This document shows, piece by piece, positions 46,931-58,654 of a stretch of DNA of 64,000 nt. Under the pieces are notes generated by a model. That model had not been told where the DNA came from. It was given only the letters and a program-made list of their open reading frames with translations, and did no database searches. A program made the position numbers and the translations under genes. This stretch comes from Prunus persica. Lineage: Eukaryota > Streptophyta > Magnoliopsida > Rosales > Rosaceae. How positions within the stretch are numbered: the first letter of the stretch is position 1; each line of letters begins with the position of its first letter. The stretch is from positions 7,998,216 to 8,062,215 of the forward strand of contig NC_034013.1 in NCBI RefSeq assembly GCF_000346465.2. The letters run 5' to 3'.

Positions 46931-49900
46931 TCAATAATTGCCCTGTTTAATAATTTGGAAAACAAACTCTGCCCATTCATTCCGGACTTCATCAATGGCT
47001 TCTTGGGGGTATGAAGCTTCCTGGTTTCCCTTGGCATACTGCATAAACAATGACTATTAGGGTTTATAAATAAAAAGAAATTCAATCACAGACGACGATA
47101 TTTTTCATAACCGACGTAGTATATCCATTCAACGACGTTAATTTTACATGACTGTCGTTGATAATACAAAAAACGACGTGAAATGTATGAAGGTAATTTC
47201 TTCTTACCTTATTCTCAAACCCCAAGGAAGGATCCATGATGATGTCCCTCATGAAGCGCATCACATAATACCCGCATTCGACATTGCTGGGTTGCTTTGG
47301 TGTGCCTGAGAGAGTTTTCCAAATTACATTTTTACGTCCTGCTCGGCCTATGTGGGTATTATATATTTTTAAAGCACTGTTCACGATGTTTTTCGCCTCT
47401 TCGTCGACCACACGATGACCTGGCAGAGGATCCAGAAAATAGACGGTCTCCTTCTTTGCTCTTACAATCAGCAAGATCCAATGACGGCTGCATAAAATTA
47501 ATATAAAAACGACGGTTATTTACAAAAACGACGTATTATAGTATTTCACACAACGAAATAAAGTAGATAACGACGACATTATATATTTATCACGACGACA
47601 AATAAATACCGACGTGGTTAGTAGTTTCAAACGACTAAATAAAATAAAACACCGACGTGGTTAGTTTATAAGCTGTCATTTATTGAAAATCATAAAAACA
47701 AAATCCTAAGGAGACTAACCCTGGATTGTAAGGCATCATGAAAAGCTGTTCACCGTCTGTCTTCTGAAGTCGAGCTGCTACCAGTCGTGATCTTTCAGTT
47801 ATTGTGCCAGAGTTGGCACTAACTGTAGCAGGGTCAATAAAGCCAACCATGCTGCACATATTGGCTTGTTTCAAAACATCGTGTAAGTACCTAAATACAT
47901 AAAATAATATAAACAAGTCAGCAAAAACAAACACGACGGTTATGTATAAAAAAACGACGTATTATAATATTTCACACGACGTACTGAAATAGATAAGGAC
48001 GTTATAATATATTTATCACGACGGTAGTTAGTTAAGACGACGTGGTTAGTTAGTTAAGACGACGCAATATATAAACCAACGAGTTATTATCTTAGAAGTA
48101 CAAACCTCATATATACAGCCAATACAGTAGCTCCAATTTCTTCCATGCCTGCAAATTGTGTAATATCTTCAGGCAGGAGGAAGGTATCGCGCTCACCACC
48201 AAACACCTCCTTATCAATTGTAAATTGGAGTGTCTTATCCTCAGGCAGGAGTGTCGTTTCCACAAAACGACAAAGGGTTTTTAAAGAAGATGGCGCCTCC
48301 ATATTTGAATAAGCACCAACTTCAATAACCTGTTTAAAGAAATAAAAAAAATGACGTGGTAATTCAATAAAGAGGACGGTTTAAGGAATAAAACGTCGTC
48401 TTAAAAGGATTTAAACGACGGTGAAAAAACTGTCGTGGTAATTCAATAAAGACGACGGTTTTATTAATAAAGCGTTGTCTGAAACCATTTAAACGACGGT
48501 GCAAAAACCGTCGTTTAAATATTTTATTACGTCTTAAAAAAAGTCCGCCGTCTAAGTTTTAAACAAACGACGGATTAAATAAAAATATCGACGTCTGAAA
48601 TTTTGAAAAACAAATAAAAAAGGCAAAGTTATGTGAACATACCTTGTCGTCATGCTTTTCTTCATCTTCTTTCTCCTTTTCTTCTTCCTTCTCTTCATCT
48701 CTTTTTTCTTCTTCCTTCTCTTCATCCGGCTGATGTTTCCCCATTTTGGCAGTATCATCCTCCAAATGTAGGGATCTCACATCACCTCCAGAGCAGCTAG
48801 CTTTGTCAGACATTGGATTTTTGGGGCTTTGGCTAATTCTTGGTTTAAGCATGCTTGGATCAAAATTGGGAATTAATTGAGAAAGCTGACTCAGGAAATG
48901 CTCCCTCTCAGCCTCTACCAATTGTTTTGTCCTAGCCTCCATCCTTAAGGCCTCTTCCCTTGCCTTAGCCTCCATCTTTTTAGTCTCTTCTTGAAGGAGA
49001 ACTCTTAAACTGTCCTTCAAACGGTCGTCAAAGCTCACCCTCTGTGGTTTGGGCAAATTGAAATATTGCCTTGGGGAAACACCAGCACCAACTCCCCTCA
49101 CCCTGCCTGGATGCTCGGGGCCCAAAGCCATGGTCAGCACATCATTGCTGCCATCTACTCTGACTTTGCCTTCCGAGACTTGTTTCTGCAATTCATCCTA
49201 AAACAAAGATAAACAAAAAAACACACGACGGTTATTTATGTACAAACGACGTATTATACAATTTCACACGACGCAATAACGTATAAACCGACGTTATTAT
49301 AACTTATCACGACGGTAGTTATACCGACGTGGTTATTTATTTAAAACGACGAAATGAATAAACAACCGACGTCTTATGCTATAATTAAAGAAAACATAGT
49401 GATTCCTATTTAGACCGTTAACGACATTTTTAAAAAAGTTTCGACGTGGTAATATCATTCAAACGACGCGAAAATGAACCACCGACGTCTTATGTTATAA
49501 TTACAGAAAATTAGTAGTGATTCCTATTTAGACCTTTAACGACGTTTTTAAAAACTTCTCGACGTGGTAATATCATTCACACGACGAAAAATATAACATA
49601 CGACGTAATAAGAATAATTCACAGTTTAATAAAAATTTAAAACAGAGTGATAGTAGGCTTACAATTAATTTTGCTTTCTCTGCCACCTTTGGATCAGGGA
49701 TGTTACCATGTTTGTCCTGTCTAGCTCTCTTCCATAAGGTAGATCGATCAATTTCTACCCCAGGCATGGTTTCCTCCAATTGATCCTCCAATCCAGCATA
49801 TCCTTTTCGAGACAATCGATGATTGTACTCGAGTTTCTCCCTAATCTGTGCATGTTGAGAATGCACAGACTCAAAATCTTTGGATAGCCTTGAAGCTACA

Positions 49901-50472
49901 AAGGCATCCCATTGTGCTTTCTCTATGAATTTATATGTTTCAGGGGGTTGGCTTAATTTCTCCCTGTCATTGGTGTATGGAAGGATATAATGCCTCGTTA
50001 GTGTAGACTTGAAATCCTTCCATTTCTTGGAAGCAGAAGCTAAAACAGAGGTCTTGCCCCCTTGGCCTACGACAAAAGCCATGTCAACTGCTTCCCAAAT
50101 CTGCTCCTTTATATCCTTGGGGATTTGGGACCATTTCTTGTCCACAAGTGGGATCCTGGAGCGTGCCAACACACCAATATACGACTGCATCTCAATATGT
50201 GCTTGGCCAACACCTTTCCCCCTTTTATTGTACTCAACAATTGGCCTCAGTTTCTGAAGCTTTCTCTTCACAACACGAGGCATTGTGCTCATACCTCGAC
50301 CAGTCTTTGAATCATCAGAGATTGTTGTCTGGCTGGTTGGTTCTGTCTCAGCAGATGATGAAGCAAACTTCATCTTCTTCGAAGACTTCATCTCCTTCGA
50401 AGACTTGTCTTGAGGAGCTACCATTCCAAGCTTCTTGGAGCCAGAATCCTTAGTTTGTTGTTGAGAAACCAT
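46931..50472 (-). CDS. Ptta/En/Spm transposase domain fused to Ulp1 (C48) protease
   Basis: Six exons: 50472-49663, 49197-48643, 48329-48106, 47890-47720, 47487-47208 and 47038-46931. All junctions are GT..AG with agreeing phases, giving 715 residues and a TGA at 46931-46933. The N-terminal half has the transposase_24 type region (RGKGVGQAHIEMQSYIGVLAR, WDAFVASRLSKDF, LEDQLEETMPG). A Glu/Lys-rich coiled linker follows in exon 2. The C-terminal third is a cysteine protease of the Ulp1 family: HW (about 47480), FLDPL, then KQPSNVECGYYVMRFMRDI with the catalytic Cys. Such proteases remove SUMO; CACTA and MULE elements often carry them, with unclear purpose. Introns are full of the element's CGACG motif. 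The gene appears intact. Confidence 0.88.
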
Positions 50473-52121
50473 TTTAACAGACAAAACTGCAAGTGAAAAT
50501 ATTTCAGGAAAACATTAAGAACACAAACGACGGTATTAAAAAAATACGACGTATGATATGATTTTAGACGACGCAATGAAATAATCTCAGACGTAATAAA
50601 TGTTTAAAACCATTATTTATATAACGTCGTGGTATATATGTTCACACGACGTCAATAGTAATACACCGTCGTGGTAAAACTATTATTTATATAACGTCGT
50701 GGTATTTATGTTCATACGACGTCAATAGTAATACACCGTCGTGGTATTAACATTCACACGACGTAAAACAATAAGATATTTTGTCGTCTATATTAGATAC
50801 CAACCCTAGTTTCTTTTTCTTTATATTTTATCAAATAAGGGAAAAACAAAAACCATTGTTCAGAGAAATCAAACCTGCAATTAAACAAGCATATAAAAAA
50901 AGACTATTATTTTAAAAACAACTTTGTCAATTTTCAGACGACGCTAGAACAACTGACGAACCGTCGTGGTCTACCGTCGTCTTATTTAGTTGAGGTAGTT
51001 GTCTTCAAAGTTGGAAACTTTCCCTCTTTGTCTGTATATTTTATCAAACTTGGAAAGAAGTAAAATGATTTTGGCCAGAAAAAAGGTAAAAAGATTTTTC
51101 AAACAAAAAACGTATGAGCATGCAAAACAGTAACCAAAATAGTGAAAATGAAAGCTTACCTTTTGCGTGCAATGAAAGCAAGAGGAAGATGATCGATGTT
51201 TAAGTTCAGAGACGACGAAGAAGACGAGAGGAAGACGATGAGAAACTCTGACAATGCTCTGACAAGGAAAAAAGACGAAAAGGTTTCTCTGGGAGATTGA
51301 AATTTTTAATCGGGTTTGGAAACAGTGCATGTGTAAGTCGAAAAGTTGCTTACATATAAAACCATTTCAAAAAAATAATACGGCGGTTACATTTAACTAC
51401 GTCGTTTTTAACTAACACGACGCAATATTTTCCGTTCGACGTGGAATCATTTAATTTAACGTCGTTAGGTTTAATATAACCGACGTGGATTTTAATTTTT
51501 AAATTATGAATAGAATTTTTTTTCCCGTGACCTTTCAGTTTATTTTTCAATTACAGTGCGTTATAAATAGAGTTTTTTTTCCGGAGGAAATTTAAAACGA
51601 AGGAAATTAATATTCTGCAATATGTAAAGTTTCTTTTTTGGATGACAGATTTAAATAAAATAAGAATATAAAAACAACGAATGTGTAAGTCAAGTAGACG
51701 AAAAGTTTCTTACATATAAAACCATTTCAAAAAAATAATACGGCGGTTACATATAACTACGACGTATAAATTACAAAATACGACGGTACATTTAATTTCG
51801 GACGTGATAAATAAATACGACAGTAGTTTGTAGGTACCGTCGTAGTAAACTCAAAAATTAAAGTACATAAGTAATAACTCGCGTCATGGTAGATTATTTA
51901 ACACGTCGTTTTTATTAATTTACCGACGTGGATTTCTGTAATATACGTCGATAATACCGACGTTGATTTTACAATTTAAACGGCGGTTTTTTTGTAAGGA
52001 CCGCCGTTGGTTTTAAAAATTTATTCTATAAATTTGTCGCTTTCATTCATTTTCGGTTTACATTTAAGGTTCCAAGTTCTTCCTCTCTCAGTCTCTCATG
52101 TCTCAAAGACAATAATTTGGA
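50473..52121. other. Leader and 5' region of the Ulp1 gene
   Basis: No protein recognised. 51330-51405 and 51682-51760 are direct repeats, and 51490-51630 recurs at 52710-52850 with changes. CGACG motifs are frequent except at about 51000-51340, which may be a leader exon. Confidence 0.5.
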
Positions 52122-52526
52122 TGTCTTTCTCAAAGAGAAATTGAGCTTACTCGCATCAAATATATGTCCACAAGAAGAAGCTTGTCAACTAGCCTTCTCA
52201 CTTCCTTGATCAAGCCTGATAGGACACTTAGTGCTTCTGAATAGTCCTTGCTTTCCATCAAAAGAGATGCAAGCCTGGCCTCCACTCGCTGTCGAAGGAA
52301 AGATCGCTTCTCAGGGAAATCTGAAGATCAGATGTGCCTGATCCTCTGCTTGATTTTCTTGCCTAAGAAGATCCGTCGGATTTGTGATAGCCTCTTCCTT
52401 TATCCGTAGAGCTTCAGAAGAAGAAGATGGGTTTCAAGAATGCGATAAAGAATAGAAATGGCTTCAGATGGCCTCTAAAGCATGAGCAATTGAATCAGTA
52501 GTTTCTGGGAGATATGATGAAGACAT
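52122..52526 (-). pseudogene. Captured fragment of 26S proteasome subunit RPN6 (PSMD11-like)
   Basis: From an ATG at 52526 the minus strand reads the start of plant RPN6: MSSSYLPETTDSIAHALEA. After two stops comes NPSSSSEALRIKEEAIT and LLRQENQAEDQ. A jump over missing sequence leads to RSFLRQRVEARLASLLMESK and LSGLIKEVRRLVDKLLLVDI. After a one-base shift, SKLNFSLR follows, where the similarity ends near 52122. RPN6 is a PCI-domain lid subunit of the proteasome. The piece lacks introns and an internal segment. It lies inside CACTA B in the sense of its genes, in an island free of the CGACG motif, so it was acquired by the transposon and is not a functional gene. Confidence 0.85.
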
Positions 52527-53612
52527 TGTCAATGCTTTGAACTACACAAGTCCTGCAGAAAGATATGTTAAAGAAACTGAAACAACGGCGGTTTTCTGTT
52601 CTACCGTCGTCTTTTCTCGTCGTCTATATTAAGTTACGATGGCGGTAGATTTATAATTACCGACGTAGATTATTTTGTTAAACGTCGTTAAGTGTACTAC
52701 AACCGACGTGGATTTTATTTTTAAATTATAAATAGAGTTTTTTTTCCCGTATTCTTTCAGTTTTAGTTTTCAATTACAAAACGTGATAAATAGATTTTTC
52801 TTTCCCGAGGAAATTTAAATGAGGGAAATTAATGTTCTAGAATTTGTAAACTAACACGACGCAATATTTTCAAATATGTGTCATCTGTTAAGATTATGAT
52901 GTGGAACAGAGTTCCATCTGGTAAGATTTCGTAACCCTTGGGATCTCAGACAAATCTGATTATGTCGGCGGTGTTCTATATAAACCGTCGTGGTTATTTC
53001 AATTCTTGTCATTAAGTAGATCTACCGACGTAGGATAAGAAAATCAAAGAAAAAAATTGTTAACAAAAATTCTTATTAAGACGACCGTTAAAATTAAAGG
53101 TACGACGTATAAAATGAATAAATACGACGTTAAATTTTATTGTACGATTTAAAGATAACGTCGTAGAACTATACGAGAATGACGTCGATATATTTATATT
53201 TTCCGTCGTTGTAAATTAATTTAATACGGCGATACTTTGTATTTTAAAGCCGTGGATTTGTTTGTAATTATACGGCGTCTTATACGAAAACCTCGTCGTG
53301 TTATTTTATGAGTACAAACGGCAGTTTTTATTGAAATCGTCGTCTTTACTTTCTACGTCGGTCGATTCATAACTTCTGCCGTTCTTTGTTAGCATTGATT
53401 TTACACTGCGGAAATCTGTTTCAAATAGACGTCGGTTGTTTAATTATGTACGTCGTTGTTTTTGAACAGCCATTTGAATCTCCATTTTTTAGTTGTCTAA
53501 GGTTGTATTACACGACGGTGTTTTTAGAACCGTCGTCTTTTTATAAACCACGACGGTTTTCACTTAGACCGTCGTTGTTTTCTGGTCGTCTTTTTCACTT
53601 TTTGTAGTAGTG
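52527..53612. repeat. Subterminal motif array, right end of B
   Basis: CGACG/CGTCG motifs resume at about 52590 and continue to the end. The last 100 bases carry the ACCGTCG-type palindromes seen at the left end. The presumed promoter of the Ulp1 gene lies somewhere here. Confidence 0.8.
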
Positions 53613-55626
53613 CGTGAGAAATAACTAACGCACATTAAACCCTATAAATTATGCAATCGTAGTACGAGTAAGTAGGGATCATTCTATTCCGGGGATTAGG
53701 AGGGATGCTAATCAACACAAATTAAACTTATTAAACTAACAACACAAATTAAACTTATTAAACTAAAAACTAAGTTAAGGGAACAATGGTTGGGGGGGAT
53801 TTGGACGATTTAGACTAAAATAATACTGACAGCAGCAAACAACTAAGTTGTGAATGAAATATGGATGTAGGGATAGCTAGAGGATTCTTCTCCACACATG
53901 GAACATATGCACACAAATCGATCTCCAGTTACTCTTTCTATAAAGTATGAATGACAAAGTCCCAAATTAATTGTGAATGCACTAATTAACTCTCAGATCT
54001 TCCTGAGTTCATTGCATTGGACTCAGCGATGCAATCAAATTATCCTTATTAAGTTCTCTATATGAACAGCATGATAGAGATACAAATCAAAGATCATTAA
54101 GTTATATGAAAATCATAAGCCTTGACAAGGCATTTGTAACTATGAAAAACATGATACTCCTGCCAGGAATTTACTTAACGCAATCATGACTAGTGACTTT
54201 TACTACTTGTGAATATAAGTTCATAACGATTAGGTGAAATTCTCTTATATTCTAGCATCAAATCCCTGCATAAAAACTAAGTATGCATCCTTAATAAACA
54301 TACAAGAATAAGTCCTCAATAAAACAGAAAAGTAAATCACATTCATACTTTATGAAACCATAACTGGAAGTAATCAATTCATATAAAACATATGTCCATG
54401 GCTTCGAATTCACCTTTAACTAAGAAGAGATTCAGTCACACATGTTCATAATAATTGAAAAGCAATCTAGAATAAACATTTAAACTAATTAAGGGAAGAA
54501 CTCTGAAAACCCCAATGGATGCAGCAGGTTCCGGCTCCAAGTTCTTCTTCTCTCTTTCTCCTTTCTTGCTATGGCACCAAAGAACTCCTTTTTCCTGCGG
54601 CAACCCCTCCTTTATATATGTGGTAGATCTAGGGTAAAAGGGCCCAGCAGAAAACCTAGAAATTAGGATTTTGTTTGGCAGATTTCTTTTTGAATAAGGA
54701 TAGGGCCCAGGCGCCACCTTTTTAGGAAAGAGGTGCAGCTCCAATACTTTCTTCTAGAAATTAATCCCCCCTTTTTCTTGCTAGAATTTAGGTAGAATAG
54801 GATTAGGATTAGGATAAGGTAAAATAAAATAAAATCAGTTAGGGTTGTTTCTTCCCAGAAGCTGATTCTTGAATTAATTTCCCCATCTTTTTAGCATATT
54901 CCTAGCCTCTTTGAACTTCAAAAACGTCCATCCACCTTGCCCCATGCATATGCTATCCATTCCAAGTCCAAAACTGCTCTAAAATGCTCCAAAATGCCCT
55001 TTCTTGCCAATCTTGCCATCTGGACCTACAATAGTACGAAAATAAGCTAAATCACTCTAATAAATGGGAATTAACTAAGTAAATGCAAAGAAATAAGATT
55101 GCAAAGTCGCATAAATATGCTCCTATCAGCACACTTGTCAAAATACGTATAGCCGTACGACTATTCTATTTTTAAGACACATTAAGAAAACCGAGTACAC
55201 CCGAGCGGCTATACTATTTTTAGAAAATAAATTTAAAAAACTGGGTATAGCCGCCTGGCTATACTATATATAAAGGACCCGGCCATCGCTTAGTAGCCAC
55301 GTGTCAAACAAGTAAGAGGCCATACCTTTTATAAAATTAAAAAAAAATTAGTAGAAAGACTACAGCACACTTGTCAAAAATAGGTATAGTCGTACAACTA
55401 TTCTATTTTTAGACACAAACCGAGTATAGCCGATCAGCAATACTATTCTTGAAAAATAAATTTAAAAAACCAAGTATAACCGCCCGGCTATACTATGTAT
55501 ATATAAAGGACCCGGCCAACGCTTAGGGGCAACATGTCAAACCAGTAAAGCCACGCGGCCATACTATTTAAAAATAAAAATAAAAATCCGGGTATAGCCG
55601 CAAGGCTGTACGATTCTTTTTTTTGA

Positions 55627-55850
55627 AAAAAATTAGGGAGACTTTGGAAAAGGCCAAAGGAGAGAGAAATTATTTAAAAGAAGCTAAAATGGACAAAATT
55701 GCCCTTATTTATTTTTGGATTTCCTAAGGAATCCTTTACATTTGCATGTCTTTGGTTTGAAAGTTGAGAGGTTTTTCTGTCTTTTTTGAAAAAGTTTTGG
55801 CTTTTTCCAAAAGTGAAATTTTTTTGTGGCTAAAATCTAAATTTACTAAA
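55627..55850. repeat. Dispersed 220-bp repeat, copy 2, inside array unit 1
   Basis: Matches 28079-28300. The other units lack it at this point (they run from GAAAAAAAATT directly to AAACCCAGTATAGCC), so it is an insertion in unit 1. Confidence 0.75.
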
Positions 55851-56080
55851 AAAAATTATTAGTATAGCCCTGCGACTATACTATTTGTAGATATTAATTT
55901 GCTAGTTTCAACATCCAAAGCAGATATCATAGAGAGAGAAAATCACAGTAAATCAATTAGAGAGTTCAATTTTTTATTTTTTATTATTTTTGTGTGGGAA
56001 TGTCTGCTTTTTATCGATCTCGTTCTCTCTAGTAATACTAAATTCTATTACTGTACACATTATTTGCTATAGAGAATTGC

Positions 56081-58622
56081 ATGTTGAGTTGGAGTGTTCA
56101 TGATAATTGCTTCATTTTTCAAACAACACTTTACACGAAGAATAATACTACCTCTCTTCAGAGGCTCTCTTACTGCTATACCCATAAATCTTTGTTTGAA
56201 ATTGTTGTTCTGGTTGGCAAAGAGATTACAAAATCACATCTTGCATTTTTGTTAAAACAAGTAAGAAATAATATTAGTCTCTCTCATTCATTCATAGTTA
56301 ATAACATACGGAACTGGTTATTCGGCAAAATTTTGACACATTACAACTTAAAAGTTTGGCCACTATAAATTTTTTACTTTTTTTAATATATTATTTTTAT
56401 TCAATAATATGTGAGAATTATGTGTATAATACTTGAATTTTGTGTGTCTTATTAAAATTTTTGTAAAAATACGTCTATTAAACACCCAAACGAAAAAAAG
56501 CAATTTATTTTTTTGATGTCCATTGAACTTCAAGACTTACTATTTATTAAGTCATTTGTGAAATCAGTAACACATAAAGAAATAATAATTAAAACGTCAT
56601 TACTAACAGTACAGCCTTGAGGCTCTACTAATTTTTAAACAAATTAGGAAAAATGAGTAATGCCGGGCGGCTATATTATTTTTTTAATAAAAAAATGGTA
56701 AAAATGAGTACAGCACACTTGTCAAAATAAGTATATCCATACGGCTATTCTATTTTTTAGACACATTACGAAAACAGAGTACGGCCGGTCGTCTATACTA
56801 ATTTTAAAAATAAATTTAAAAAACCAGCTATACTATATATAAAAAGGACCCGTCCAGCACTTAGGAGCCACATGTCAAATAAGTAACGCCATGCGGCTAT
56901 ACTATTTTTTTTATATATAAAAAAGATAAAACGTGTCAAAATAAGTATACCCGCACGGCTATTCTATTTTTAGACACAAACCGAGTACAGCCGGGCGGCT
57001 ATACTATTTTTAGAAAAATAAATTATAAAACCGTGTATAGCCGGTCGGCGATACTATATACATATAAAAGACCCTGCCAGCGCTTAGGGGCCACGTGTCA
57101 AACAAGTAAAGCCAGACGGCTATACTATTTTAAAAAATTAAAAATCCGGGTATAGCCATGCGGCCGTACTATTCTTTTTAAAAAAAAAAAAATTATTAGT
57201 ATAACCCTATGGCTATACTATTTATAGATATTAATTTGCTAGTTTCAACATCCAAAGTAGATATCGTAAAGAGAGAAACTTTACAGTAAATCAATTAGAG
57301 AGTTCAATTTTTTATTTTTTTTTATTTTTGTGTAGGAATGTTTGCTTTTTATCGATCTCGTTCTCTCTAGTAATACTAATTTCTATACCCATAAATCTTT
57401 GTTTGAAATTTTTGTTCTAGTTGGCAAAGAGATTACAAAATCACATCTTGCATTTTTGTTACAACAAGTAAGAAATAATCTTAGTCGCTCTCTTTCATTC
57501 ATAGTTAATAAAATACAGAACTGGTTATTCAGTAAAATTTTGGCACATTATAACTTAAAAGTTTGGCCACTATATTATATTTAAATTTTAAATTTTAAAT
57601 TTTGTTAATATATATATATATTATTTTTACTCAATAATATGTGAGAATTATGTGTATAATACTTCAATTTTGTGTGTCTTATTAAAAATTTTGTGAAAAA
57701 CACGTGTATTGAACACCCAAATGAAAAAAAAAAAAGTAATTTATTTTTTTGGCATCCACTGAACTTCAAGCACTTACTATTTATTAAGTCATTTGTGAAA
57801 TCAGTAACACATGAAGAAATAATAATTAAAACGTTTATTAAGTCATTTGTGAAATCAGTAACACATAAAGAAATAATAATTAAAACGTCACTACTAACAG
57901 TACATCTACGAGGCTATACTATTTTTTTTTAACAAATTAGGAAAAATGAGTATAACCGGGCGGCTATACTATTTTTTTATATAAAAAATTGGTAAAAACG
58001 AGTAGAGCACATGTGTTAAAGTAAGTATAGCCGTACGATGGTTCTATTTTATAGACACAATAAAAAAAATGAGTACAGACGGGCGGCTATACTATTTTAA
58101 AAAAATAAATAAATAAAACCGCTATACTATATATATAAAGGATCCGGCCAGCGCTTAGGGGCCACGTGTCAAACAGGTAAAGCCAAGTGGCTATACCGCT
58201 TTTTTTTTTATTGAAAAAATGAGTAAAAACGAGTACAGCACATATGTCAAAATAAGTATAGCCGCATGGCTATTCTATTTTTAGACACCAACCTAGTACA
58301 GCCGGGCGGCTATACTATTTTTAAAAAATAAATTTAAAAAACAGGTATAGCCGATCGGCTATACTATGTATATATAAAGGACCCGGCCAGCGCTTAAGGG
58401 CCACGTGTCAAACAAGTAAACCCCAACCGGCTATACTATTTTTAAAAAAAAAATTAAAAATTCGGGTATAGCCGCACAACTGTACTATTCTTTTATTTGA
58501 AAAAAAATTAAAACCCAGTATAGCCTTGCGACAATACTATGTATAGATATTAATTTGTTAGTTTCAACATCCAAATCAGATATTGTAGAGAAAGAAACTT
58601 CACAGTAAATCAATTCGAGAGT

Positions 58623-58654
<32 letters not shown>

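Larger units (their letters stand above)
39799..53612 (-). mobile_element. Complete CACTA transposon, element B (13.8 kb)
   Basis: Starts CACTACTACAAAAA at 39799 and ends with its inverse TTTTTGTAGTAGTG at 53612. It is flanked by CGT at 39796-39798 and 53613-53615, the 3-bp duplication typical of CACTA elements. Both genes read on the minus strand: a transposase_24/Ulp1 gene (50472-46931), then a TNP2-like transposase (44761-41411). It also carries a captured RPN6 fragment and a 384-base assembly gap. The left end, with part of the transposase, is nearly identical to element A. Confidence 0.96.
39793..55128 (-). mobile_element. Solo LTR of a gypsy-type element, split by CACTA B
   Basis: The LTR occupies 39793-39798 and 53616-55128 (1519 bp when joined). 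In minus orientation it starts TGATAGGAGCATATTTATGC and ends TTATTTCTCACGCCA, with TG..CA limits. GCACA flanks it at 39788-39792 and 55129-55133, a perfect 5-bp target duplication. No internal gag-pol remains, so it is most simply a solo LTR left by recombination. A small element with unrecognised ends is less likely. Confidence 0.82.
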
